Assembly: GCA_963573385.1 (NCBI GenBank)
Contig: CAUYLG010041478.1
Span: forward strand, 1-64,000
Length of the DNA: 64,000 bases
From: Cacajao melanocephalus
Taxonomy: Eukaryota; Chordata; Mammalia; Primates; Pitheciidae
Direction: 5' to 3'
The notes beneath the pieces were generated by a model. The model saw nothing but the letters and a program-made list of their open reading frames with translations. It did no database searches and was not told the DNA's origin. The position numbers and the translations under genes are program-made. How positions within the stretch are numbered: the stretch's first letter is position 1; each line of letters starts with the position of its first letter. Positions 39,181 through 50,590 of this stretch are shown here, one piece after another.

Positions 39181-41594
39181 TAACTCATAGACTGTAATAC
39201 AACAGTGGTAGCAAGAGATGGTTTCTACTCTTGGAGCACTGGATGTTGTTGTTTTGTTTTTCAGAGCCCAGTGGACAAGACTGCATAGGCTTAGCTACAT
39301 TTGCAAATCTCTCAATCCCGTCACTTAGAAAGATGAGCTAGGCATCCTAAGCAGCTGGCTCTGAAGCCTTTCAACCTAGCATGGCTGCATGTGGTCCATT
39401 AATTGTGTCTGCACATGAAGAAACATTCAGGAAATGCAGCCTTATCGTTAAAGGGTTCCAGGGACCTGGGAGTTCTGTGTGCACCTCAGTGGGGTTCCAG
39501 TTCACTTGTCTGCCTCTACTCATGAGCAAGTGGGATTTATCCGTAAAACAAAACAGGCATTTTGGCAACTTCTGGATGCTGGGGCCATCTCTTGGCACAT
39601 CTTAATTAGGAAATTGAACCAGCTACCAAACCTAGGAGGGAATCTGAGGGGTCACTCAGATAGAATGACCAACTGTCCAGGACTGAAAAGGTTCCCCAAA
39701 TGAGGGTTTTCAGTTTTAATACCAAGGCCATCCAGGGAAGAGTAAGAACCCTAGGGATGAGGACTGATTCTTGTTCAATGGACAGAGGCATACAAGAAGC
39801 CAAAGAGTCTGTACCATGCCAGGGTGAGCAGGAGAAGGAGGAGAAACACTGGAATTGCAAACGTGTCTTCCAGAAGAACGAGGTCCTTGCAGTAGATGGT
39901 TTCTCCAGCTCGTTCAGAGGAAACCATGTTCATGGAAGACATTATGCGTATAATTCCAAATCAGGAAGTGGATGAGAACATAGTAGGAAGATGCCCTAGA
40001 TCTCCTGATCAGAGAGTCCTGAAAACCAGCCCAAGTGACCCCAGAGAGAACAATGCCACCAAAATCCATGGGCTCCCTATCAGCAGCAGTGTCACCTGCT
40101 TCGGCAGAGAATGCCTCCAGGGCAGGCTGAGAAGTCTTCAATGAAGGAAGGTCCCAAGTGAGCAGCTCTTGTGCCAGGGATGCAGGGACATCAATGCGCG
40201 TACACTGAAGATTGCATGGTGTGGCTGGATTTCTTTCCTAAAGAGACTTCATGTTAGGGCACGGGACCATCATTTCTGCCCTAGGGGAAAGTGGGATTTC
40301 CTGGGGAGAACTATTTAGGGCTTCATCCTCTTAGAAGCTAGACAGCTCCAAGAGGCAATAGAAGACCCTTTTGACTATGAACTCCTGCAACCCAAGATTT
40401 TCATTCCAAAGTGAGAACCCAAAAGTCCAAGGGCTATGGAATAAGATAACAAAGCCTCCCAGGCCTAACATTTAGCAATTTGTTACCTTGCTCTTCTCAA
40501 ATAGGAAAAAAACCTGGTCACAGGATAATCAGATTTGAAGATTTCCAACACTGAAGAGCCTTTCAGGAGGTGGGAGGGACAACTGTGATGGACTCCTTGT
40601 AGCTCTTGCTAAGCTGTGGCTCCTGGGAGCACCCAAACTGAATGTGGGTGTCACAGCTCTAAAATGTTCTTTTCCGATTTGTTCTAAATCTTCTACATGC
40701 TGGGAAACTGGAACACTTGCCAGAGGCAGGGTCCAGCCCCTCCAGCTCTGATTTTCAGTAGCCAGTAGGACAAGACAGACTGCCAGAAGCTACGCATCTT
40801 GGAGTCCAGGTGATGCTATCCTGCAAGCAACATGCTTTTTAAAAATTCTGGAGTTTTACAGACACTCTGAAGAAAACAATCTTTTTGGATTTTTGCTTCA
40901 AGTCAGTGACATCTTTGATGGTGCTGGGTAATTGGAAAAGGGATTTAAATATGTCTGGAGGCTTCCCACACTGTAGAATTTGCAAACACTGTATAGAATC
41001 TGTAAGCAAACAGAATTTACAAAGAACCTCTCCCCTCCGGAATTATTCAAAGATCCAACTTGAAGATATTTTAGTTTATTTTGAGGTGATGCCAGAAGGC
41101 CTTGAAAATAAGAACAAAGCAGAGTGGGGCGTGGTGTGGCAGGGAGGGACCAAGGGCGGGTGCCAGGGAGTGTCACTTTCTGGTAGAGAAAAAAAAGACT
41201 GGTATGATCACCTATCTGTGATGGTGACAAGGCAGTTTAAAGGAAAAGCTCTAGGGATGGGACTGCCCCAGAGTTATTTTTATCTATGTGTGTGTTTGCA
41301 TGTGGGTGCACACTACATGTTTCTAAAATACATTCTCTTTTAATTCATTAGGCAGAGAGAATATTCTGACTTTGATTAACCTGCTCATCTTCCTGCATGG
41401 AAGCTATTGCTGGACACACAGAACCCTGCACACCTGTGCACACACATGTGTAGAGGCATTTCGTTACATCTGGAGGTGCACCATTCATTCACAATGCCTT
41501 ACACTCACAACCATTTAAACTGCTTAGAAATGCATAGGGATGCTCCACCCACCACCACCACTATGGACTCTAGGGACTTCACTGTCTCTGGAGA
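39181..41594. other. Unassigned, repeat-poor stretch
   Basis: Apart from the palindromic element near 39660 I recognise nothing. It includes a 152-codon ORF at 40885-41343 without visible domains, which I do not call a gene. Confidence 0.4.
39660..39745. mobile_element. Short palindromic DNA-transposon (MITE-like) remnant
   Basis: 'agaatgaccaactgtccagg', 'actgaaaaggttccccaaat' and 'ttcagttttaataccaaggc' resemble a small hAT-like element whose ends read 'agggtgaccaactgtcc'. Related to 1259-1331. Confidence 0.5.
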
Positions 41595-43030
41595 GATTTT
41601 TTTTAAATAAACTTTTTTTTTAAAAAAAAAAGTAGTTTCATATTTACAGAAAAAAATGAGAAAATAGTTCAGAGAGCTCCTATACATGCTACACATTCGT
41701 TTCCCCCTATTTATTTACATGTTTATTATTATTTATTTATTTGTTTTAAGACAGGGTCTACCTCTGTCATCCAGGCTGGAGCACAGTGACACAATTATGA
41801 GTCAGTGCAGCCTTGAACTCCTGAGCTCAAGCGTTCTTCTCACCTTGGCCCTGAACATGTTGGGATTACAGGTGTAAGTAAATGCACCAGACCCTCCCTT
41901 ATTATTATCCTACATTAGTATAATGCATTGGTTACAATTAATGAACCAATATTGATAGATTATTATGAACTGAAGACCGTACTTAGTTTTTACTTAAAGT
42001 CCTTTTCTGTACCAGGATCCCATCCAGTATACTCCATTACTCTTATTCCTCTTGTCTCCTTAGGTTGCTCTTAGCTGTCACAGTTTTTCAGACTTTCCTT
42101 GCTTTTCAATGACCTTGACAGTTTTGAGAGGCACTGATCAAGTGAGTTGTCTGACATCTATCTTGTGATTAGGCTGGGATTGTGGATTTGGGGGAGGAAG
42201 ACCACAGAGGCAAAGTGCCATTGTCATCATACTATAATAAGGATACATGCTATCAATGTGACTTTTCACTGCTGACATTGACCTTCAACATCTGACAAGG
42301 TAGTGTTTGTCAGACTTCTCCAAAGCACACCATGCTCTTTGGAAGGAAGTTACCATGTGCAGCCCACACTTAAAGAGTGGGGAGCTATGCTTACCTTTCT
42401 TGAAGGGAGAGTATCTACCTAAATTAATTCTGCATGGGACATGTGTCTGTTTTCCTCCACTTATTTATTCAATAAATAACTTATTTATACAAGCATACAT
42501 TCATCAGTATTTACTTTATACCTTAGTTTATAATCTGTGCTATTTTGCTGCTCAAAATAAAGTTTTGGTCACTGGGAGCTCTTTTAATTCACTCCCGTGT
42601 CTCTTTGACACCCTCCTCACACCCACCCCACCCCTTGTGATATTATGGCTTAAAAAATACTTCCCCTACTTTCAAGAACTACAAGATACTTCAAGCTCAT
42701 CTTGTATATTTCCTGTCCCAGTCCTAGAATTATCATTTCCCTGAGGAGCCCTGGTGTCTTTTATTGAAGACTATTAGTGTTAGAAAACAAAATCTGGGCA
42801 GTAGGTGTGCTCCTTGCCACTGGGGTATAACCACAGCCCTTCTTTGAGGCCTCTCAGCTGACAGAGCAGGGGTTTAAATGTGTGCATACTAACCTTTTTA
42901 TATGCATATATCTATAACTATTGCTTTATGTAACCATCTGTAACCTATATTAAGCTAATTATCATGTCTCCTCTGAGGGATTTTGAAATGTAGAATATTG
43001 CTTAAAAATTAGATCTATTTCTTAGAAAGA
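41595..43030 (-). mobile_element. L1M LINE 3' UTR, antisense, interrupted by Alu monomer
   Basis: Long collinear match to an old L1M (L1MC/L1ME-like) 3' UTR in reverse: 'tcagagagctcctatacatg', 'acaattaatgaaccaatatt', 'ttccaggatcccatccag'-like sequence, 'ggaagaccacagaggcaaag', 'gcagcccacacttaaagagt', 'tggtcactgggagctctttt' and 'aactacaagatacttcaag'. The 145-codon plus ORF at 42307-42744 lies wholly in this UTR and is not a gene. Confidence 0.85.
41722..41893 (-). mobile_element. Alu monomer (FLAM-like), antisense
   Basis: A TTTA/T-rich tail is followed by 'aagacagggtctacctctgt' and 'catccaggctggagcacagt', ending 'aaatgcaccagacc'. Only one Alu arm is present (about 145 bp), as in free left monomers that preceded dimeric Alu. 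Inserted in the L1M 3' UTR, which continues on both sides. Confidence 0.8.
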
Positions 43031-43284
43031 ACATTCTAAGAGGATTCTAACCTAGCCTGTTAGAGGAAGAGATCTGAACCACAGATATATGTAAAAATGT
43101 GTTTCAGAAGGTTAAGGCCTGATTAAGTTAGTGGCAGAGTATGTCCTAAGACCTCAAATAGCCAACAGATGGAATTAAGCAATTTTTAAAAACAAGGCTC
43201 ATTGCTAAGAATTTGCTTTCACTGAGCTTGGAATTTTTTCCCCCTTAGAAGTCACAGATGAGAATTCACCACCTTTTTAAAAAT
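43031..43284. other. Unassigned spacer between L1M pieces
   Basis: No clear match, although it may be further L1M sequence too diverged to follow. Confidence 0.35.
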
Positions 43285-44430
43285 TTTCCAATATTTTATT
43301 TGCCTTTTTATAAAATAGACTTTATTTTTTAGAGCTGCTTTAGCTTCACAGCACAATTGAGTGGAAGGTACAAAGATTTTCCATACGCTCCCTTCCCTCA
43401 CACATGCACAGCCTCCCCCATTACCAGCAATCCTCACCAGGATGGCACACTTGTTAAAACTGATGAACCTACATTGACATGTCTCTATTACCCAGAGTCC
43501 ATAGTTTACATTTGGGCTAACTCTTGGAATTGTGTATTCAACAAATGTGTAATGAACAAATGTGGACTGACATGTATCTATCACTATAGTATCATACAGA
43601 ATGTATGATACTCTGTGCTCTGCCTGTTCTTCCCTTCTTTCCTCTTAATCCCTGGGTATTACTGATCTTTTTAATAGCTTCATAGTGCTGTCTTTTCCAG
43701 AATGCCATACACTTGGAATCACACAGTATGCAGCTTTTTCAGATTGGCTTTTTTCACTGGTAATGTGCATTTAAGATTCTTCCAGGTCTTTTGGTGGATC
43801 AATAACTCATTTCTTTGTAACCCTGAATAATATCCCATTGTCTGGATGCAACACAGTTTATTTATCCATTCACCTATTGTAGGACATCTTGGATTCTTCT
43901 AAGTTTTGACAATTATCAATAAAGTTTCTGTAAACATCTGATATGGTCTGGATTTGTGTCCCTGCCCAAATCTCATGTTGAATTATAATCCCTAGTGTTG
44001 GAGATGGGCCTCAGGGGAGGTGATTCAATCATCGGGATAATTTCTAATGATTTAGCACCATCTCCCTAGTGCTGTTTTGTGGTAGAGCTCTCATGAGATC
44101 TGGTTGTTTAAAAGTGTATGGCAGATTCCCCCTTTCTCTGTTCCTCCTCCTCTCACCGTGTAAGATGTGCTTGCTTCCCCTTCACATCTCACCATGATTG
44201 TAAGTTTTCTAAGGCCTCACCAAAAGCAGAAGCCTGTACAGTCCACAGAACTGTGAGCCAACTAAACCTCTTTTCTTTACAAATTACCCAGTCTCAGGTA
44301 GTTCTTTATAGCAGTGCAAGAACTAACTAATACAACATCCATGTGCAGGTTATACTGTAGACATAAGTTTTCAACTAATTTGGGTAAATACTAAGGAGGG
44401 CAATTGCTGGATGATATCGTTTGTTAGTCA
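43285..44430 (-). mobile_element. Second L1M LINE 3' region, antisense, split by an LTR
   Basis: 'aaaatagactttatttttta', 'tgcacagcctcccccattac', 'ccatagtttacatttgggct', 'ttggaatcacacagtatgca' and 'atttatccattcacctattg' follow an L1MC-like 3' end in reverse up to 43938. The same element resumes at 44335 with 'atgtgcaggttatactgtag' and 'acataagttttcaactaatt'. It restarts at a 3' UTR start, so it is distinct from the L1M to its left. Confidence 0.85.
43939..44334 (+). mobile_element. Solo MST/THE1-type LTR with 5-bp target duplication
   Basis: Starts 'tgatatggtctggatttgtg', ends 'agaactaactaataca', and contains 'caccatgattgtaagttttc' and 'aaattacccagtctcaggta'. TG...CA termini are intact, and the 5-bp duplication 'acatc' lies at 43934-43938 and 44335-44339. 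No internal region: recombination between the two LTRs removed it. Confidence 0.93.
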
Positions 44431-44996
44431 TGGTTTATTAGTCAGAGATACAGAGCCAATAGGAAGAAGAGTGGGAGAGAGAGAGAGAAAGATGAAAGGA
44501 GATTTATTAGGGGGAATGGCTTATGTGATTATGGAAGCTGAAAAATCCTATGACAGGATGTCTGCAATCTGAAGAACCAGGAAAGCTGGTAGCATGACTA
44601 GGTCCAAGTCTGAAGGCCTCAGAACCAGGGAAACTTGTGGTATAACTCTCAGTCCTGGGTTGTAGTTCTGTGAACCAGGAGGCTACTGATGCAAGTTCCA
44701 GAGTCCAAAGACCAGAGAACCTGGAGTACTGATGTCCGAGGGCAGGAATAGGGTGTCCCCACTCCAGAAGAGAAAGAGAGAATTCATCTTTCCTCTGCCT
44801 TTTTGTTCTATCTGGGCCCTCAGCTGACTGGAATGTGCCTGCCCCCATTGAGTGGCAGATCTTCCTTACTTAGTCCACTGATTTAAATGCCATTCTCTTC
44901 CACAAAACTCTCACAGACACAACCAGAAATAATGCTTTACCAGCTACCCACGTATCCCTTATTCAGTCAAGTTGACACCTAAAATTAACCATCACA
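44431..44996 (-). mobile_element. MLT2-type LTR (ERVL), antisense, 3' LTR of the provirus
   Basis: Reads in reverse from '...ttattagtcagagatacag' to 'agttgacacctaaaattaac', ending 'catcaca', the two ends of an MLT2 LTR. Internal blocks 'gggaatggcttatgtgatta', 'ttctatctgggccctcagct' and 'accagaaataatgctttacc' agree. It joins ERVL internal sequence directly on its right. Left edge uncertain by about 10 bases. Confidence 0.88.
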
Positions 44997-45212
44997 GGTC
45001 CACCCCTTTTCAACCCATATACCTCTCTTCAGACCATAGTTAATCTCCAGGAAAAGACAATAACAAAGTCGTAGTTCCACCTAATTCTCCTGTGTACAGC
45101 TGACAATGCACTAATTCCTTCCCCGGAAAAGGAAGTAAAGTCCTTGAGTGGTGTTTTCTCTTCTCCTGATAGCCCATAAATTAAATGCTATGATGTAAAG
45201 TTAGCAATACTT

Positions 45213-45523
45213 GACTGGGTGCGGTGGCTCACCCCTGTAATCCCAGCACTTTGGGAGGCCAAGGCAGGTCCATCACCTGAGGTCAGAAATTCAAGACCAA
45301 CCTGGCCGACATGGTGAAACCCCATCTCTACTAAAAATAAAAAAAAAAATTAGCCAGGCGGGTGGCAGGCCCCTGTAATCCCAGCTATTGGGAGGCTGAG
45401 GCAGGAGAATCACCTGAACCCAGGAGGCAGAGTTTATAGTGAGCTGAGATCATACCACTGCACTCTGGCCTAGGCAACAGAGTGGACTCCGTCCCATAAA
45501 TAAAAATAAAATATTAATAATAA
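45213..45523 (+). mobile_element. Alu SINE, sense, inside the ERVL
   Basis: Begins 'gactgggtgcggtggctcac' and ends in an A-rich tail with TAA repeats. An imperfect 17-bp duplication (two differences) lies at 45196-45212 and 45524-45540. Confidence 0.96.
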
Positions 45524-45867
45524 TAAAGTTAACAATAATTACTCACATCAAGTTAATATATCTTATATTACATGATAAAGTGGAAAGAAAACAAAGATAT
45601 TTGTCTAATACATGTATATAAACACAAACACATTCTTAGCAAAATGGAGAGGAGATACTATGACAATTATTGGTTTCAATTCCATAACTGGTCACGTCAC
45701 TATAGCTGGTATTGATAGCTACCCTCTTCCACTATCCATTCTATATTCCCTTTCCCTTTAGCAAGCACCTCAGCTGGTGATGGTTATTTATCTGGCAGGG
45801 TGACCCAAATCTTCATTTCAGAAAGGTCTAGGCCATTCTTAGTTGTTCCTGGATTGTGCTGTTGTAG

Positions 45868-46095
45868 TTATCCACTGACCTTAATCACAGTGCACGGTAA
45901 TCCTAAGGAATCTCCTATATTCAAGACATACTCTTTCTTACCTCTGTTGTGGAGTGATAGCCCAATTTCCTTTTGGTGGTCCAGATCAATCACCCCAGCC
46001 AGCACTGTACCTGCCTTCTTAGCCTGTTGACTCAGATGCATGAATTGCCCAAAGTGGTTGCATGGCAGTCTTAATTTCAGATTCACTGGAATCAT
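45868..46095 (-). pseudogene. ERVL dUTPase fragment
   Basis: A 75-codon open frame on the provirus sense strand. Its middle reads A-G-V-I-D-L-D-H-Q-K-E-I-G-L, the conserved dUTPase motif that contributes to uridine-nucleotide binding, followed by a segment ending N-I-G-D-S-L-G that resembles a further dUTPase motif. dUTPases hydrolyse dUTP to dUMP and keep uracil out of DNA. ERVL elements carry the domain at the 3' end of pol, and its place here, between integrase and the LTR, fits. It overlaps another frame (46019-46255) carrying the end of integrase, showing a frameshift between the two. Confidence 0.75.
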
Positions 46096-46640
46096 TGTTG
46101 TGTGCCCTGGTGGAAACTGTCCTGCCTCTGGAATTCAGACCTTTAGGACAGTAGATGGAAAGAAAAAGTTTTGCTAGTGGGTCACTCGGAGTAATGGTGA
46201 GTTGTGTTACTCCCATTTCCACCCCTTGATTCCTAGACTGGTGAGTCATAGACATGGGACAAATAGTACTACCATATATTGGATGCTGATTCAGAGCATA
46301 TACAGCCTTCTGGGGAACCTTACTTCAGCACTACAAGGTATTCTCATCTAGCTAGTGCTGCAACTGCATCTTCAAAAACCATTCATGTCACTGTTCTATC
46401 AAGCCAGCTGCTGCTTCAGGATGATGGAGAATGTGGTAGGACCAGTAAAATCCATGAGCGTGGGCTGACTGCTACACTTCTTTGGCTGAGAAGTGAGTTC
46501 CTTGGTCAGAAGCAATGCTTTGTGGAATACCATGATGGTGGAATCAGATCACTAGCTGATAGCCTTGAGGAATGGTGAGAGATAGGGGCTCAGTGTTGGT
46601 CTCAGATTGGGCACTCACAGGTGGTCACAGCTAGGTCAGC
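46019..46640 (-). pseudogene. ERVL integrase remnant
   Basis: On the minus strand near 46489-46515 the sequence encodes I-A-S-D-Q-G-T-H-F-S, the integrase core stretch holding one catalytic acidic residue. Homology continues leftward to an open stretch at 46019-46255 that corresponds to the integrase C-terminal region. Stops and frameshifts separate the parts. The role would have been proviral DNA integration; the gene is inactive. Confidence 0.75.
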
Positions 46641-46645
46641 CTTTG

Positions 46646-46984
46646 TCAGAGGAAGTCCCTGTTGCTGAGCCCTGAAACTTCATTCATGCCACCATGGCCA
46701 CTTTGCTCATGAGCTCTCGGGAACAATGACAGGGGTGGCTGGGGAAAGAGGCTGACTAGTATCACAGAACAAGTAAGACAATCCACTTTACTATTAAAGT
46801 CCTTCTCTGCTGAAGTCACTCTTTGGTGAGCATTCACCTGGGACACATATATCTTCATATTCTTTGTCCATTCAGAGAGGTCTATCCACATACCTGTTCC
46901 CCAAATCTCTTTGCTATCAGTTTTGTAATTACGTTCCTTCCAAGTCCCTGACCATCCAGCCCATGAAACAGTATATGGTAGCAC
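46646..46984 (-). pseudogene. ERVL RNase H to integrase zinc-finger remnant
   Basis: The longest open frame of the provirus, 112 codons. The N-terminal half (W-I-D-L-S-E-W, then V-N-A-H-Q-R-V near residues 50-56) matches the end of a retroviral RNase H domain. The C-terminal half has H-E-Q-S-G-H-G-G near residues 90-97, the start of the HHCC zinc-binding domain of integrase. No upstream continuation in frame. Open by chance, not evidence of function. Confidence 0.78.
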
Positions 46985-47499
46985 ATCTGGTGATTACCCT
47001 TTCAAACAAAGTGTGCAACCAGGTGCACTAAGAAGTGCTGCACATTAGGGAGACTTCCCTTCCTTCAGAGGTGTCCCAGAAAGAGGTTGTAATGATGCGT
47101 CTATGCACTTTTTGGTGGTGCCTGCATATCATGCAGAATCACCTCTAAATTAGGTCCTAGTCTTCTCTTCCTGTGGCATTTCATTATAGGGTACTTCCTC
47201 TGAGGCCAAGAGAGAGAAAGAAGGAAAAATGGGCACTGGGCCACTTCATGTACCTTATTTGGCCTTCAGGACCTACTTGGGCCTGGTCATGTATACACTA
47301 CTTCCATTTGATGATGGAGTCCTGCTGTGTACACCTAACTTTGTGGCTTGCTGAGTTAGATAACACCCAATTCATGATGGGCAGCTCATGTCTCATGATA
47401 ACTTGGTGGTCCATGGCTAAGTGTTCAATTTCTTTTATGACCCAGTGGCAGGCCAAGAACCGTCTTTCAAAAGGACAGTAGTTATCTGCAGATGGTGGA

Positions 47500-48500
47500 A
47501 GGGCCTTGCTCTAAAATCTTAAAGGCCTGCCCTGTGATTCATCCACAGGGGCCTACCAAAGGCCCCGGACAGCATCCCTGTCTGCCATTGGCACCTCAAG
47601 CACCATTGGATCTGCTGGATCTTATGACCCAAGTGTAAGAGTAGCTTGTACAGCAGCCTGTGTCTGTTGCAGAGCCTCCTCCTGATCTGGGCCCCACTCG
47701 AAAGTAGCAGATATGTGGGTCACTTGGCAAATGGATCAGATTAACATGCCCAAATTATGAACTTGTTGCCTCCAAAACCGGAGTAGGCCCAACAAGCATT
47801 GTGCCTCTTTCTGGGTTGTAGGAGGGACAAGATGCAACAGTTTTTCCTTGATCTTAGAAGGGGTATCTTGACATGCCCCACACAATTAGAACCCTAGGAA
47901 CTTCACTAAGGTAGAAGGCCCCTGAATTTTGGTTGGATTTATTTCCTACCCTCTACATGCAAATGTCTTACCACTAAGTCTAGAGTAGCTGTTACTTCTC
48001 TTTCACTAGGTCCTATCGGCATAATGTCATTAATCTAATGGACCAGTGTGATAGGATGTGGAAAGAAAGGCAATCAAGATCCTGCAAGCTAGATTATGAC
48101 ATAGAGTTGGAGATTGAGTATACCCCTGAAATGAGACAGTGAAGGCATATTGCTAGCTGAAGGCACATTGCTTCTGGTGCGCCCTGTGGACAGGGATGGA
48201 ATAAAAGGCATTTGTCAGAGCAACAGCACATAGCAGGTACCAGGAGATGTGTTAATTTGCTCAAGTGATGAAACCATATCTGGTACAGCCATTGCAATTG
48301 GAGTAACCATTTGATTGGGCTTACAGTGACGTACTGTCATTTTTCAAGATTCCATCTGTCTTCTACACAGGCCAAACAGGAAAGCTGAACAAGGATGTGG
48401 TGGGAATTACCCGCCTCTCATATCTTCCAAATCCTCGATAATAGCACAGATCTCTGCAATTGCTTCAGGGACGTGATATTGTTTTTGATTTACGATTTTC
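47500..48500 (-). pseudogene. ERVL reverse-transcriptase remnant
   Basis: Minus-strand homology to ERVL reverse transcriptase is continuous, but stops are frequent. At the catalytic site (about 48012-48040) the reading is stop-I-N-D-I-M-P-I-G: the tyrosine codon of the YxDD motif is a stop and the first aspartate is asparagine. No frame here is long enough to call a protein. Confidence 0.75.
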
Positions 48501-48685
48501 CTAGGTAGAGGCAGTCCTAATGGCTTCTATTTGGCCTTTCCCACCATCATACACCTCATGTCACAGGTTGGGGAAGTAATGTGGGAATTCTGCCAGCTGC
48601 TAGGTATGTCTATTCCAATCATGCATTCTGGAAGTGGGGAAGTAACCACAGGATGGGTTCAGGGACACACTGGATCCACTGTGAG

Positions 48686-48880
48686 TCAGACCTGAGCTAA
48701 AACTCCACTGATCATCTGACCTCCATAAGCCCCTATTCTGTCTGGAAAGCTAAGGTCTCTCAGAATCAATGTCAATTCAGAGCTAGTGTCAAATAGTCCC
48801 CCAAAGCTTCCATTTCTTTTTCTCCAGTGCACATTTACCCTAGTTTCAAAATTAAAAACAACAACAACGTCAACAACCAC
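48686..48880 (-). pseudogene. ERVL protease remnant
   Basis: A 64-codon open stretch with L-F-D-T-S-S-E-L-T-L-I in the middle, the retroviral aspartic-protease active site, here D-T-S where D-T-G is more usual. Its place between gag-like sequence and reverse transcriptase fits retroviral order. Upstream and downstream frames are broken. Confidence 0.72.
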
Positions 48881-50089
48881 AAAACCATAGGTCCCTTTGA
48901 GGAAGGCTTGGAGAATTATTGACAGTATAAATTTTTAGTAGTGTATAGGGTCTTTCCTGAAGGGGACCTGACTTCCCTTTCATTCAAGGAGTTCTGGGTC
49001 TGTAAACTGGCCCATCTGGGAATTGATTGAGGGGCCATGATTTGAGTCTCTGTTTTTATTATTTGAGTTAGACTTTTGTTCACTTGACCTGCAAGTTTTC
49101 TGCTTACACAGATCAAGTAAAAATTTAGATAGGTTTCCCGACTGTTTCACTTCTAGGGACACCATGATTAATTTGCAAATGCCGTAGATATACACAAGTC
49201 AGACTATTCTGATTTTTGCTTTGTCTCTGCTGTTTATTATGATAGCTATGCCCACTTTGCCTTTGGCAGTATTCTGAGATGGCAGCTGCCTCTTGGCTCC
49301 TGCCATCCCACAATCCTATTATACTCACTGGATTTAAGTTTTCCAGTTGAGTAACTGTGGCTCCCACTAGAAGACCTAACCTACCGAGAATAATCACGGA
49401 GCCCTTCAGGAATGCTGGGACTCCTCTCAAAAATCACTCTCTCAAAATGTTGGTGAAAGATTATTTTCTCAACTTTCCCAGCATGGGTCAGCAGGTCTTA
49501 AGTGGCAGGTCCACTCTAGCAGCCAAATCACCCTAAGCCTTTGAATCTCATCCTCTATGTTAACCCAAAGGCAATCAGGCATCACCAACTTGCTCACACT
49601 GGCCATTTTTGATCCATATTTTAGTCAATTAGAACACTTTCTAACTCCCTGAACTGCAACATTAAATGCAAAATCTCTGCTTAGTGGGCCTAAATCATTA
49701 AAGTCAATCTGATCCCACTTTTATTCCTTCCACCATTACCCCTCACCCTTAACAACCATTCCCATGCATGTGCCATGGATTTCTGCTGGTATAAATTGGA
49801 AAACACAAGTAGTTCTTTGGAGGGTAGTGCACCTCCTGGGTCACACTTTGTACTTTGCCTTTACAGGCCTGCTGGGACTTGAGTCTAGTTATAGGTCTAG
49901 AAGCAAAGAGGGGTGGTGGGGCTGGGTCATTAGGAGAATCAGCAGTGTCATGCGTGACCACTGCCTCAGAGGTGGCCATTACCATTTCCTCAGGTAATGC
50001 AGGGTTAATCCTCTCAGACAGAGGTGGAAAGACACATACCATTTAGGGGTGGAAAAGCCGCAGAAGTAATGCTTAAAATAATTAGAAAT

Positions 50090-50590
50090 CATTGAAACAT
50101 AACTTAAGTCCATACATATAAGACTACATAAAATAAAAAAGCTATACAATGCTAAGATTTGGCAAAAGATTGTGGAGATAGAGAATTTTCATGAATTGCT
50201 GATAGGAGTATAGACTGCTGTAGTGACTTCAGAGACCAATCTGGTTGTACTTAGTCAAATTAAGAACACAAATACTCCAATATGTTAGAATTCAGCAGTT
50301 CCATTTGTGGGCTTACATGCCCAAATTATTTTTACACAGAATCACAAGAAAACATGAGCAAAGATTCTTCTACAGTTTTACTTATGACATTGAGGAGCTA
50401 GAGGCAGCCTGGGTGTTTACTCTGTGAGATAAGCCAGGTAAAATAATGCAAATGCACATTTGTGGAGTGTAATGGAGCAGCTGGAAGAAACATGTAAATT
50501 TCTGGAAAACATAATGGTTGGTGAAAAAAGTAAGAAGTGAACATTTAGAATAGGTACAATTTACATGCATTTCAAAATACATTCATACAA
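50090..50590 (+). mobile_element. L1M LINE 3' fragment
   Basis: 'ttggcaaaagattgtggaga', 'tgctgataggagtatagact' and 'gaattcagcagttccatttg' resemble the ORF2 3' end of old L1M. The rest up to 50590 resembles its 3' UTR ('acaatttacatgcatttca'). Strongly diverged. Confidence 0.55.

Larger units (their letters stand above)
44997..50046 (-). mobile_element. ERVL provirus internal region, antisense, 3' LTR retained
   Basis: Class III endogenous retrovirus (ERVL) read on the minus strand. From right to left: gag-like sequence (about 50.0-49.0 kb), protease (48880-48686), reverse transcriptase (about 48.5-47.5 kb), RNase H (about 47.0-46.8 kb), integrase (about 46.75-46.2 kb), dUTPase (46095-45868) and the MLT2-type LTR. 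This order, with dUTPase after integrase and no env, is the known ERVL plan. Frameshifts and stops break it throughout, and an Alu sits at 45213-45523. No 5' LTR is visible on the right, where an old L1M begins. Confidence 0.88.

Noticed and set aside
40885..41343. 152-codon plus-strand ORF in the repeat-poor region
   Set aside because: One of the longest non-transposon ORFs, but it shows no domain, signal or repeat pattern, overlaps a 110-codon ORF on the other strand, and chance ORFs of this length are expected in 64 kb. It would need conservation or transcript support.
42307..42744. 145-codon plus-strand ORF
   Set aside because: Lies entirely within an antisense L1M 3' UTR.
44507..44848. 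113-codon minus-strand ORF
   Set aside because: Lies inside the MLT2-type LTR; not a coding region in that family.
46279..46578. 99-codon plus-strand ORF
   Set aside because: Antisense to ERVL integrase; a shadow of that homology.
47173..47481. 102-codon plus-strand ORF
   Set aside because: Antisense to ERVL pol; no features of its own.
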